From NCBI RefSeq assembly GCF_009362735.1, contig NZ_WHNP01000063.1:1-40989 (forward strand): DNA of 40,989 nucleotides. The letters run 5' to 3'. How positions within the stretch are numbered: position 1 is the stretch's first letter; every line of letters begins with the position of its first letter. A program made the translations under genes and the position numbers. This DNA is from Paraburkholderia franconis. Its GTDB lineage: Bacteria; Pseudomonadota; Gammaproteobacteria; Burkholderiales; Burkholderiaceae. The notes beneath the pieces were generated by a model. The model ran no database searches and had not been told where the DNA came from. It worked only from the letters and a program-made list of their open reading frames with translations. Positions 16,192 through 23,798 of this stretch are shown piece by piece.

Positions 16192-17361
16192 TTACTCCGC
16201 TTGCAGGATGAGGGTGCCGGCCGCATGCGCGCCAGCCAGGTTGCCGCCGGTGCCATGCGCGAGCACGAACTCGCGCCGCGCCACCTGCACCTCGGGGTGA
16301 GCCTCGCCCCGGCTCTGCCGCACGGCTTCCAGAATCTTCGTCATCCCGCCCTTGTTGCCGGGATGGTTGTTGCACAGGCCGCCGCCGTCTGTATTGAACG
16401 GCAGGCGCCCGACACCGGAGATCAGATTGCCGTCTGCGACGAACCGCCCGCCCTGCCCCTTGGCACAAAACCCGAGGTCTTCGAGCTGGACGATAACCGT
16501 GATCGTGAAGCTGTCGTACAGCGACGCGTAGCCGATGTCCGACGGGCCGATGCCCGCTTCCGCGAACGCCGCGGCGCCAGAACGGGCGCCGGCCGACGTC
16601 AGGAGGTCGATGCGTCCCGCGTCGGGATGCTTGACCGCCGAACCGGTCCCGATAACGCTCACCTTCGGGCGCCGCAGACGCTGCGCAATTTCGGGCCGCA
16701 CGATCACCACTGCGCCGCCGCCGTCGGTCACCACGCAGCAGTCGAGACGATGCAGGGGATCGGCCACCAGCGGCGAATCGAGGACGTCGCGAACCGACAC
16801 CGCTTCGCGATGCACCGCGAGCGGATTGTGCCGCGCGTGGTGGGACGCAGCGACACGCACCCAGGCGAGCTGTTCGGGCGTCGTGCCGAATTCGTGCATG
16901 TGGCGCCGCGCCACCATGGCATAGCCGTACATCGGCGGCGGCGGCACGGCAGCCTGGAACGGCAGATTGGGCATCGTGTTGCGGTCCACGCCGGCAAGCA
17001 TGGTGCCGGCCCCGGCACAGAGCGGCCGGTCCGCCATCGTGATCAGCGCGACATCGCAATGCCCCGCCCGGATCGCCTCGACGGCATGTTCCACATGCAG
17101 TAGATATGCGGAACCGCCCGACTCCGTGGTGTCGACGTGACGCAGGTTGCGCAGGCCGATGTACTCGGCCATCGTGAGGCCGCCCAGGCCGGGCGCGTCG
17201 GCACCGCAGAAATAGCCGTCGACGTCGTCGAGCGTGAGACCCGCGTCCTCGAGCGCGCCCAGCGCGCCCTGCGCATGCATCTGGGCCGTCGACAGGCCAT
17301 CGGCGCGCCGCACGGGAAGTTCATAAATGCCCGCAATGTATGCGGTACCAGGTTTGCTCAT
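16192..17361 (-). CDS. SCP2/Ltp2-type thiolase homologue lacking the nucleophilic Cys
   Basis: A 389-residue thiolase-fold protein of the nonspecific-lipid-transfer (SCP-x/Ltp) group. At the position of the nucleophilic Cys (usual C-A-S-G) it reads TESGG with Thr79, so ordinary thiolysis through an acyl-enzyme is unlikely. The LYDSFT motif (Y282) and NTDGGGLCNNHPG (C330, H333) are kept. Ltp2, the steroid side-chain retro-aldolase, also lacks the Cys, uses tyrosines and needs a DUF35 partner; here the next gene starts with a DUF35 domain. Hence a retro-aldol C-C lyase acting on a beta-hydroxyacyl-CoA is a good hypothesis. Start MSKPGTAY at 17361 with GGAGGAA nine bases upstream; first gene of the operon. 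Alternative: a structural or acyltransfer subunit. Confidence 0.85.
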   Translation of the reverse strand: MSKPGTAYIAGIYELPVRRADGLSTAQMHAQGALGALEDAGLTLDDVDGYFCGADAPGLGGLTMAEYIGLRNLRHVDTTESGGSAYLLHVEHAVEAIRAGHCDVALITMADRPLCAGAGTMLAGVDRNTMPNLPFQAAVPPPPMYGYAMVARRHMHEFGTTPEQLAWVRVAASHHARHNPLAVHREAVSVRDVLDSPLVADPLHRLDCCVVTDGGGAVVIVRPEIAQRLRRPKVSVIGTGSAVKHPDAGRIDLLTSAGARSGAAAFAEAGIGPSDIGYASLYDSFTITVIVQLEDLGFCAKGQGGRFVADGNLISGVGRLPFNTDGGGLCNNHPGNKGGMTKILEAVRQSRGEAHPEVQVARREFVLAHGTGGNLAGAHAAGTLILQAE

Positions 17362-17451
17362 AGCGCGAGCTTCCTCCATGGGGCCTGCACAACGTCGAAG
17401 CGCCACGTCGCCCCGGTATCGAGGCCACCCAGCTGATCCTACGCGTCACAG

Positions 17452-17468
17452 TATAAGGTAGTCTTATA
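17452..17468. promoter_or_regulatory. Putative MarR operator, site B
   Basis: TATAAG-GTAGT-CTTATA is a perfect 17-bp palindrome (6-5-6) followed by AT-rich sequence. It lies about 90 bases upstream of the thiolase start, in the divergent 17361/17608 promoter region. It matches sites A, C, D and E (consensus TAAGG-N4-CTTAT). Confidence 0.7.
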
Positions 17469-17542
17469 TTTAAATTTACCACCAAACCCATAAAACACGG
17501 TAACTAGGGTTTATACGGCGTGGATATCAGCGTGCGTTTTAT

Positions 17543-17561
17543 GTAAGGTAGCCTTATTTAC
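17543..17561. promoter_or_regulatory. Putative MarR operator, site C
   Basis: GTAAGGTAGCCTTATTTAC contains the palindrome TAAGG-TAG-CCTTA and lies 90 bases (centre to centre) from site B. It sits just before the first possible ATG (17566) of the ligase gene, leaving no room for a ribosome-binding site there and favouring the ATG at 17608. Confidence 0.7.
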
Positions 17562-17607
17562 AGAAATGCTTGCACCCGCACCCAATTTCACAGGCAACTC
17601 GTTGGAC

Positions 17608-19455
17608 ATGACCGCTCACGCCCCTTTCGTCGACATCCCCTTTCTGGAACGCAGCCTGGAGGTCGTCGAGCAGACCGGCGGCACGATCCTGATGCGCAGC
17701 AAGGTGCCGCTCGGCCCGGTGGCCGATCATCTTCCGGCCAAGCTGCGGCAACATGCGATCGAGCGGCCGGACCGGCCGTGGCTGAAGCAGCGCTGCCCCC
17801 GGACCGGCGACTGGCGCGCGCTCGACTATCGCGAGGCAGGCCGCCAGGTCGACGCCGCGACGCAATGGCTGCTGTCGCAGGACATCGAGGGCTGCAGCGT
17901 CATGGTGTTGAGCGGCAACACGCTCGAACATGCGGTCATCGAGCTCGCCGCCATGCAGGCGCGCCTGCCCTATGTGCCGGTGACGCCGGCCTACTCGCTG
18001 CTGAGCACGGACCACGCCAAGCTCAGGTCGATGGTCGAGCTGATCAGGCCGGCGGTGGTCTTCGTCCAGAACGCACGTCAATTCGAGGCGGCGCTGCGCG
18101 CCATCGGCAGCGGCGGCGCAAAGGTCGTTTACGTCGACGACCCCGTGGCGGGCCTCGGCGCCACGGCCTGGAGCGAGATCATCGCCACGCCGGCGGGACC
18201 GGCCGTTCAGGCATCAGTCGATGTGATCGCGCACGACACGATCGCCAAGTACCTGTTTACGTCCGGATCGACCGGCGTTCCCAAGGCGGTCCCGGTCACG
18301 CAGCGCATGATCTGCGTATCGATGACGATGCACGCCCAGACGGTCGGCTACGATCACGCCGCCCCGGAATCGGTGCTGCTCGAATGGCTGCCCTGGAGCC
18401 ACGTCGCGGGCGGCACGGCGATCTTCAACAGCATCCTGCACGACGGCGGCACGATGTATATCGATGACGGACGTCCGATTCCCGGACAGTTCGACAAGAC
18501 GCTCGAGAACCTCAAGGAAGTCTCCCCGACCCGTTTCAGCAGCGTACCGGCGGGCTACGCCATGCTCGCCGACGCGCTGGAGAACGACGAGTCGCTCGGA
18601 CAGAACTTCTTCCGCCGCCTGCGCCGCCTGACCTCCTCCGGCGCAAAACTGCCCGACAGCCTGTACAAGCGCCTGCAGGATCAGGCGGTCCGGCACCTGG
18701 GGCGGCGCATTCCCTTCGTCGCGGGCTACGGGTCGACCGAAACCTGCGCGGCCACGACCGTCGTGCACTGGCCGACCGAACGTGCCGGCCTGGTCGGTCT
18801 TCCCCAGCCCGGCGTCGAACTGAAACTGGTACCGCTCGATCACGAACGCTACGAGGTGCGTACCCGCGCGGCTTCGGTCATGCCCGGCTATCTGCAGCAG
18901 CCGGAACTGACGCGCGAGGCGTTCGACGACGACGGTTATTACCGTATGGGCGATGCCGTGACGTTCGTAGACCGCCAGCGGCCCGAGGAAGGGCTGGCCT
19001 TCGCCGGTCGCGTCGCCGAGGAATTCAAGCTGCAGTCGGGCATCTTCGTGCGTGTCGGGACCCTGCGCGTCGAAGTGGTGAGCTGTACTGCGCCGCTGCT
19101 GCGGGATGTCGTGGTCGCGGGCGCCGACCTGCCATACGTGGGCCTGCTCGCCTGGCACAACCCCGAAGCATGCCGCGACCGCTTCGGCCTGAGCGACGCG
19201 GCCGAGCTGGCGCGCCACGCGCCGTTCCACGATGCGCTGCGCGAAGCACTGCGAGTGCATAACCAGCGCCACACCGGTAGCAGCATGCGCGTGCGCCGCG
19301 TGCTGCTGCTGCGCGAACCGCCCTCGAGCGATGCCGGCGAAATCACCGACAAGGGCTATGTCAACCAGCGCGCGGTGCTCGCGCGGCGGAGCGGCGCGGT
19401 GGAAGCGCTGTATGCCGAACCGCCGTCCGCCGACATCGTGATCATCGAAGCGTGA
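17608..19455 (+). CDS. Feruloyl-CoA-synthetase-type acyl-CoA ligase 1
   Basis: ATP-dependent CoA ligase of the ANL superfamily, 615 residues. Visible are the P-loop YLFTSGSTGVPKAV, the adenylate motif GYGSTET, and the C-terminal GEITDKGYVNQRAVL with the catalytic lysine. The WLPWSHVAGG and GGTMYIDDGRPIP segments and the ~610-residue length are typical of the Fcs (feruloyl/hydroxycinnamoyl-CoA synthetase) subfamily. It would activate an aromatic carboxylic acid, entering the side-chain degradation encoded divergently. The start at 17608 (MTAHAPFVDIPFLERS) aligns with the paralogue at 25.3 kb; an upstream in-frame ATG at 17566 abuts operator C. First gene of the plus-strand operon. The acid itself is not predictable. 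Confidence 0.88.
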   Translation: MTAHAPFVDIPFLERSLEVVEQTGGTILMRSKVPLGPVADHLPAKLRQHAIERPDRPWLKQRCPRTGDWRALDYREAGRQVDAATQWLLSQDIEGCSVMVLSGNTLEHAVIELAAMQARLPYVPVTPAYSLLSTDHAKLRSMVELIRPAVVFVQNARQFEAALRAIGSGGAKVVYVDDPVAGLGATAWSEIIATPAGPAVQASVDVIAHDTIAKYLFTSGSTGVPKAVPVTQRMICVSMTMHAQTVGYDHAAPESVLLEWLPWSHVAGGTAIFNSILHDGGTMYIDDGRPIPGQFDKTLENLKEVSPTRFSSVPAGYAMLADALENDESLGQNFFRRLRRLTSSGAKLPDSLYKRLQDQAVRHLGRRIPFVAGYGSTETCAATTVVHWPTERAGLVGLPQPGVELKLVPLDHERYEVRTRAASVMPGYLQQPELTREAFDDDGYYRMGDAVTFVDRQRPEEGLAFAGRVAEEFKLQSGIFVRVGTLRVEVVSCTAPLLRDVVVAGADLPYVGLLAWHNPEACRDRFGLSDAAELARHAPFHDALREALRVHNQRHTGSSMRVRRVLLLREPPSSDAGEITDKGYVNQRAVLARRSGAVEALYAEPPSADIVIIEA

Positions 19456-19490
19456 CGTTCACACCGCCCCACTACCGGATCCACATCCCC

Positions 19491-20300
19491 ATGCACACCG
19501 AGAACACCGAAGCCGCCCAACCGCTGATCCAGATCGAACGCGAAGACGAGATCGCGCTCGTGAAGCTGAACCGGGCCTCCAAACGCAACGCCATCAACGA
19601 CGCGCTGCTCGCCGAACTCGACGCGGCGTTTTCGCACGGCCTCAATGGCGCGCGCGCCGTCATCCTGCACGGCGAGGGCGAACACTTCTGCGCCGGCCTG
19701 GATCTGTTCGAACTATTGAGCAAGCGCAGCCCCGACGTACTGGTCGGCATGCGCCGCTCCCGGCAATGGCACCGCACCTTCGACCTGATCCAGTATGGCG
19801 AACTCCCCGTCATCAGCGTCCTGAAAGGCGGCGTGATCGGCGGCGGCTTCGAACTCGCCGCCGCGACGCACGTGCGCGTCGCCGAGCTCTCGGCATTCTT
19901 CCAGCTACCCGAGGGACAGCGCGGCATCTTCCTCGGCGGCGGCGGCTCGGTCAGGATCCCGCGCCTGATCGGCGCCTCGCGCGTGATCGAGATGATGCTG
20001 ACGGGCAACGTGCTCGACGTCGACACCGCCCACCGGATCGGGCTCGCGCACCACGTGACCGACAACGGCGCAGGTCTCGCCAGGGCGCGCGAACTCGCCG
20101 GCGCGATTGTCCGCAATGCGCCGGCCACCAACTACGCGATCATCAACGGTATCGGCAGGATCTCCGAAATGCCGCTCGGCGAAGGCCTGTTCGCCGAGAC
20201 CATGGTCACGGCGATGACCCGCTCCGCCAATACGGACGCGGCCAAACGCATTTCCGAATTTTTCGACGGCCGCCGGCAGGCGTCCGCGACAGCGGACTGA
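19491..20300 (+). CDS. Enoyl-CoA hydratase/isomerase (crotonase) family protein
   Basis: A 269-residue crotonase-fold protein. The oxyanion-hole segments HFCAGLDLFEL and GGVIGGGFELAAA are intact, and the catalytic-Glu segment QLPEGQRGIFLGGGGSVRIPRLIG is family-typical. Next to a feruloyl-CoA-synthetase-type ligase it could be a hydroxycinnamoyl-CoA hydratase-lyase (Ech), or a plain enoyl-CoA hydratase feeding the 3-hydroxyacyl-CoA dehydrogenase fusion. The presence of a separate dehydrogenase and Ltp2-like lyase favours plain hydration. A GTG at 19452 would overlap the ligase stop, but the ATG at 19491 fits family starts better. No strong Shine-Dalgarno is seen. Confidence 0.85.
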   Translation: MHTENTEAAQPLIQIEREDEIALVKLNRASKRNAINDALLAELDAAFSHGLNGARAVILHGEGEHFCAGLDLFELLSKRSPDVLVGMRRSRQWHRTFDLIQYGELPVISVLKGGVIGGGFELAAATHVRVAELSAFFQLPEGQRGIFLGGGGSVRIPRLIGASRVIEMMLTGNVLDVDTAHRIGLAHHVTDNGAGLARARELAGAIVRNAPATNYAIINGIGRISEMPLGEGLFAETMVTAMTRSANTDAAKRISEFFDGRRQASATAD

Positions 20301-20354
20301 CACCGATCCGATTCCCGCCCACGGCGACGCACGCCTTTTGTCTGGAGTGCCAAC

Positions 20355-21575
20355 ATGTTATCGAAAGAAGAAAATGATCTGCTGACCCGGGTCAGCAACG
20401 GGGCCCCGATGGGCAAGATGCTCAAGCAGCACTGGTGGATCCCCGCCGCGCTGTCGGACAAGCTCGAGGCCGACGGAAAGCCGCTTCGCGTACGCCTGTT
20501 CGGCGAAGACTATGTCGCGTTCCGCGCCACCAGCGGCAAGGTCGGCTTTTTCGACGAGGCCTGCCCGCACCGCCGCGCATCGCTCGCGCTCGCGCGCAAC
20601 GAAGACAACGCGCTGCGCTGCATCTTCCATGGCTGGAAATTCAACGTCGAAGGCGTCACGGTGGCGGTGCCCACCCAGCCGGTCAATGAAGCGGAATACT
20701 GCAAGCACGTTCCCCTGAAGCACTATCCGGTGCGCGAGGAAGGCGGCATGGTCTGGGTCTGGCTGGGCGAAGGCGATACGCCGCCGGCGTTCCCCGAACT
20801 GCCCATGGTCGGCCTGCCGCGCGAAAACTTCGTGGTGTTCCGCCAGAAGGTCAACTGCAACTGGCTGCAGGGCGTCGAAACCACCATGGATTCCGCGCAC
20901 CTCGGCGTGCTCCATCAGAGCTGGCTGGGTGGCCTCGGCGGCGATGTCACCTTCTCGTCGGTCAACATGGCCCCGGTGTATCACCTGCAGCAGAAGCCGT
21001 TCGGCTTCCGCTACGCCGCGGTGCGGGCGCTCGAGAACGGCCAGTCCTATGTTCGGACCAATTCGTTCGTCATGCCGTGGTACGGCGTCATCGCTACCGG
21101 CAATGCCGGCACCCAGGGCGGCAGCGTCTTCTTCTCGGTGCCGATCGATGACGAGAACATCTACTACTACCAGCTGACCTACCGCGCCGACGGCCCGCTC
21201 ACCCTGAACCATACCCTGGTCCACGACGATGCCGATTCCTGGCCGCCGCTGCCGCCCGGCGGGGCCGACGACAACTGGGGCCAGGACCGCGAGGCCATGA
21301 AGAACGGACACTTCACCGGCTTCACGCAGATGCTGGGCACGGAGGACTTCGCGGTCCTGCTGAGCATGGGCAAGATCGTCGACCGCACCCAGGAATATCT
21401 CGGTGCCGGCGATGGCGCCCTGCTGTCGGTGCGCCGTTGCCTCCTGAAGTCGGTGCGCGAATTCATGGGCAACAGCGTGCCGAAACTCGCCTGTCACGAC
21501 GACATCGACCGCCGCACGATGGAACCGTTTTCCGGCGTCTTCAAGGATGAGGCCGAATGGCGCTCGCTGCTCTGA
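20355..21575 (+). CDS. Rieske oxygenase, phthalate 4,5-dioxygenase/LigX-like, copy 1
   Basis: A 406-residue Rieske oxygenase alpha subunit. The Rieske cluster ligands are C70-x-H72 and C89-x2-H92 (CPHRRASL, CIFHGWKF); the iron site is NWLQGVETTMDSAHLGVLH with D179, H182 and H187. It belongs to the monooxygenase/demethylase-like group of phthalate 4,5-dioxygenase, LigX and VanA homologues that take electrons from a PDR-type reductase, here presumably the one at 11.6 kb. It is closely related to the minus-strand copy at 34.5 kb. The ATG at 20355 is preceded by TGGAG. The following genes encode ring-cleavage-type proteins, so O-demethylation or hydroxylation to prepare a catechol or gallate-like ring is likely. 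Confidence 0.93.
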   Translation: MLSKEENDLLTRVSNGAPMGKMLKQHWWIPAALSDKLEADGKPLRVRLFGEDYVAFRATSGKVGFFDEACPHRRASLALARNEDNALRCIFHGWKFNVEGVTVAVPTQPVNEAEYCKHVPLKHYPVREEGGMVWVWLGEGDTPPAFPELPMVGLPRENFVVFRQKVNCNWLQGVETTMDSAHLGVLHQSWLGGLGGDVTFSSVNMAPVYHLQQKPFGFRYAAVRALENGQSYVRTNSFVMPWYGVIATGNAGTQGGSVFFSVPIDDENIYYYQLTYRADGPLTLNHTLVHDDADSWPPLPPGGADDNWGQDREAMKNGHFTGFTQMLGTEDFAVLLSMGKIVDRTQEYLGAGDGALLSVRRCLLKSVREFMGNSVPKLACHDDIDRRTMEPFSGVFKDEAEWRSLL

Positions 21576-21668
21576 GCGGCGCCACCCTGGGGAGCGACCG
21601 CCCCTGACCGGGCGCGCTCCTTCCGCCGCGCAGCAGTAGGCCACCTCCCTTCAATCAGGAAACATCAT

Positions 21669-22664
21669 ATGGCCCGCATTACCGTTGGTATCGGCACCTC
21701 CCACAGTCCGATCCTGATCCTGCCCGGCGCCCAATGGCAGCGGCGCGCCCAGGACGACCTCCGCAATCGCTCGCTCTACCTGCTGGACGGCCGCAAGGTG
21801 AGTTACGACGAACTTGCCGCAATGCGCGGCACGCCCTATGCCGCGCAAAACGATCCGCGCGACTTCCCCCGCCTCGCTGGCGAGGCCGAAGCCGCGCTCG
21901 ACCGCCTCGAAGCCTACCTGCATGCGGCGCGCCCGGACGTGGTGCTGGTGATCGGCGACGATCAGGACGAACTCTTCGGCCACGACAACCTGCCCGCCAT
22001 CTCCATCTACCGGGGCGAGGAAGTCGTCATGAAGGAGATGGACCTGCCGCATCCGCGCCTGACCTGGAGCGACAAGGAGTTCTGGGCCGGCTACGCGATG
22101 GACCTGCCGCGCCGCTTCCCGGGCGCTCCGGCGCTGGCCAACGACCTGATCCACCGGCTGATCGCACGCGGTGTCGACGTCGCCACCAGCAACAGCGTGC
22201 CCGATCCCGAGCGGCGCGCATTCGGCCACGCCTACGGCTTCATCTATCAGCGCCTGATGAAGAACCTGCGGATACCGATGCTGCCGATCCTGCTGAATAC
22301 GTATTTCCCGCCCAACAATCCGACGGCGTCACGCTGCCATCACATCGGCAAGTGCATCGCGGAAGCCCTGGCCGAGTCGCCGATCGACGCCCGCGTCGCG
22401 ATCGTCGCCTCGGGCGGCCTGAGCCATTTCCTTTGCGAAGCCGAGTTCGACCGCAAGATCCTCGAGGCCATCAAGACACGCGATACCGACGTGCTGACCA
22501 GCATCCCGCAGGCGTCGCTGTGCTCCGGTTCGTCGGAGATCCGCAACTGGATCACGATGGCCGGTGCCCTCGGCGACCTGAAGTGCGAATACGACCAGTA
22601 CATTCCGGTCTACCGCACCTCCGCCGGCACGGGCATCGGCCTGGGCTTCGCCGCCTGGCAGTGA
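21669..22664 (+). CDS. LigB-type class III extradiol dioxygenase homologue, copy 1
   Basis: A 331-residue protein of the LigB superfamily (protocatechuate 4,5-dioxygenase beta subunit, gallate dioxygenase, LigZ). It has the N-terminal metal ligand H12 in GTSHSP, the catalytic-base motif ASGGLSHF (H253, equal to LigB H195) and the metal-ligand Glu at 290 in SSEIRNW (equal to E242). The segment that usually supplies the second metal His as D-H reads GDDQDE (Q99). No LigA-type alpha subunit is encoded nearby. AGGAAA precedes the ATG. It sits between a Rieske oxygenase and a LigJ-type hydratase, fitting ring cleavage to a 4-oxalomesaconate-like product, but the metal site deserves a check. Confidence 0.85.
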   Translation: MARITVGIGTSHSPILILPGAQWQRRAQDDLRNRSLYLLDGRKVSYDELAAMRGTPYAAQNDPRDFPRLAGEAEAALDRLEAYLHAARPDVVLVIGDDQDELFGHDNLPAISIYRGEEVVMKEMDLPHPRLTWSDKEFWAGYAMDLPRRFPGAPALANDLIHRLIARGVDVATSNSVPDPERRAFGHAYGFIYQRLMKNLRIPMLPILLNTYFPPNNPTASRCHHIGKCIAEALAESPIDARVAIVASGGLSHFLCEAEFDRKILEAIKTRDTDVLTSIPQASLCSGSSEIRNWITMAGALGDLKCEYDQYIPVYRTSAGTGIGLGFAAWQ

Positions 22665-22716
22665 CGGACGCTCCTGCCGCGAGTTTCGATCACATTTTTC
22701 CAAGTACATCACAGCC

Positions 22717-23715
22717 ATGATTATCGATTGCCACGGTCACGTCAGCGCGCCCGCCCAGCTCTGGGTCTACAAGGCGAACTTGGTCTCCCACCTCGGCGCC
22801 CACGGCCGCAAGATGCCCGACGTCAGTGACGAGGAGATCATCCGTGCGATGAACAAGAAGGAAATGGGCCCCTGTGGTCACGTCGAGGCGCTCGAGCGCG
22901 TCAGCACCGACATGCAGGCGCTCTCGCCGCGCCCGTTCCAGATGATGCACAGCGCCAAACCGGGACGCATCGTCCACTGGTTCACGGAAGAGACCAACAA
23001 TATCGTCGCGCGTACCGCCGAGCTGTTTCCCGGCAAGTTCATTCCGGTGGCCGGTCTGCCGCAAGTTGCCGGCGCGCCGGTTGAGGAGACCCTGCCGGAA
23101 CTCGAGCGCTGCGTGAAAATGGGCTTCCGCGGCGTTCTGCTGAACCCGGATCCGTACGAGAACACGGGCACCGAAGCGCCGGCGCTCGGCGACCGCTACT
23201 GGTACCCGCTGTACGAAAAGCTCTGCGAACTCGATATCCCGATGCATATCCATGCCACCGGATCGCATTCCGAGCGTTCGCCCTATACCCTGCACTTCGT
23301 CAATGAGGAAACCATCGCCGTCTACGGGCTCGTGCACTCCGACGTGTTCAAGGATTTCCCGCAGCTAAAGGTGATCTGCTCGCACGGCGGCGGTTCGATT
23401 CCGTACCAGATCGGCCGCTTCCAGTCGGCCGCCGGCCGCGCCGGGAAGAACTTCCTCGAAGGCATGCGCAACATCTACTACGACACGGTGCTCTACTCCG
23501 AGGAATCGCTGCGCCTGCTGATCAAGACGGTCGGTGCCGACCGCTGCCTGTTCGGCTCGGAATGCCCGGGCGTGGGTTCGACCGTCGATCCGTCCACGGG
23601 ACGCGCGCGCGACGACCTGCGGCCGGTCATCGCCAGCTTCGACTGGCTTGGCGAGCACGAGAAGCAGCTGATTTTCGAAGACAACGCGCGCAAGTTATTC
23701 GGCCTCGCACGCTGA
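22717..23715 (+). CDS. ligJ: 4-oxalomesaconate hydratase (LigJ type, amidohydrolase family)
   Basis: A 332-residue member of the amidohydrolase-2 (COG2159) family closely resembling LigJ, which hydrates 4-oxalomesaconate to 4-carboxy-4-hydroxy-2-oxoadipate in protocatechuate 4,5-cleavage and gallate degradation. Characteristic strings are IIDCHGHVSAP (HxH metal motif), ISPRPFQMM-like LSPRPFQMM, LPQVAGAPVEETL, LNPDPYEN, HIHATGSHSERSPY, CSHGGGSIPYQ and FGSECPGVGSTVDP with the catalytic Glu. It follows the LigB homologue by 52 bases. Its product is the substrate of LigK, a member of the RraA family, three copies of which are encoded in the divergent operon. It is paralogous to the amidohydrolase at 33.5 kb but keeps more LigJ-specific strings. 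Confidence 0.85.
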   Translation: MIIDCHGHVSAPAQLWVYKANLVSHLGAHGRKMPDVSDEEIIRAMNKKEMGPCGHVEALERVSTDMQALSPRPFQMMHSAKPGRIVHWFTEETNNIVARTAELFPGKFIPVAGLPQVAGAPVEETLPELERCVKMGFRGVLLNPDPYENTGTEAPALGDRYWYPLYEKLCELDIPMHIHATGSHSERSPYTLHFVNEETIAVYGLVHSDVFKDFPQLKVICSHGGGSIPYQIGRFQSAAGRAGKNFLEGMRNIYYDTVLYSEESLRLLIKTVGADRCLFGSECPGVGSTVDPSTGRARDDLRPVIASFDWLGEHEKQLIFEDNARKLFGLAR

Positions 23716-23798
23716 TTTCCACGGCGTGGGCACCGCCCCGGAGAAGGGCCAGGCTCGCGCCGCGTTCACCCTCGTCATAACCGATATTGGAGACATGC

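Noticed and set aside
16187..17059. Apparent N-terminal extension of the DUF35-dehydrogenase fusion
   Set aside because: It overlaps the thiolase gene in another frame and lacks any domain; the ATG at 16186 with the thiolase stop five bases away is the natural start.
16192..20300. Steroid side-chain degradation cluster
   Set aside because: The Ltp2-like/DUF35/acyl-CoA dehydrogenase set and HsaABCD-like genes resemble steroid pathways, but no ketosteroid dehydrogenase, KshAB or ring A/B genes are present, and the ligases are of the feruloyl-CoA synthetase type with LigJ/LigK-type genes, so an aromatic substrate is preferred.
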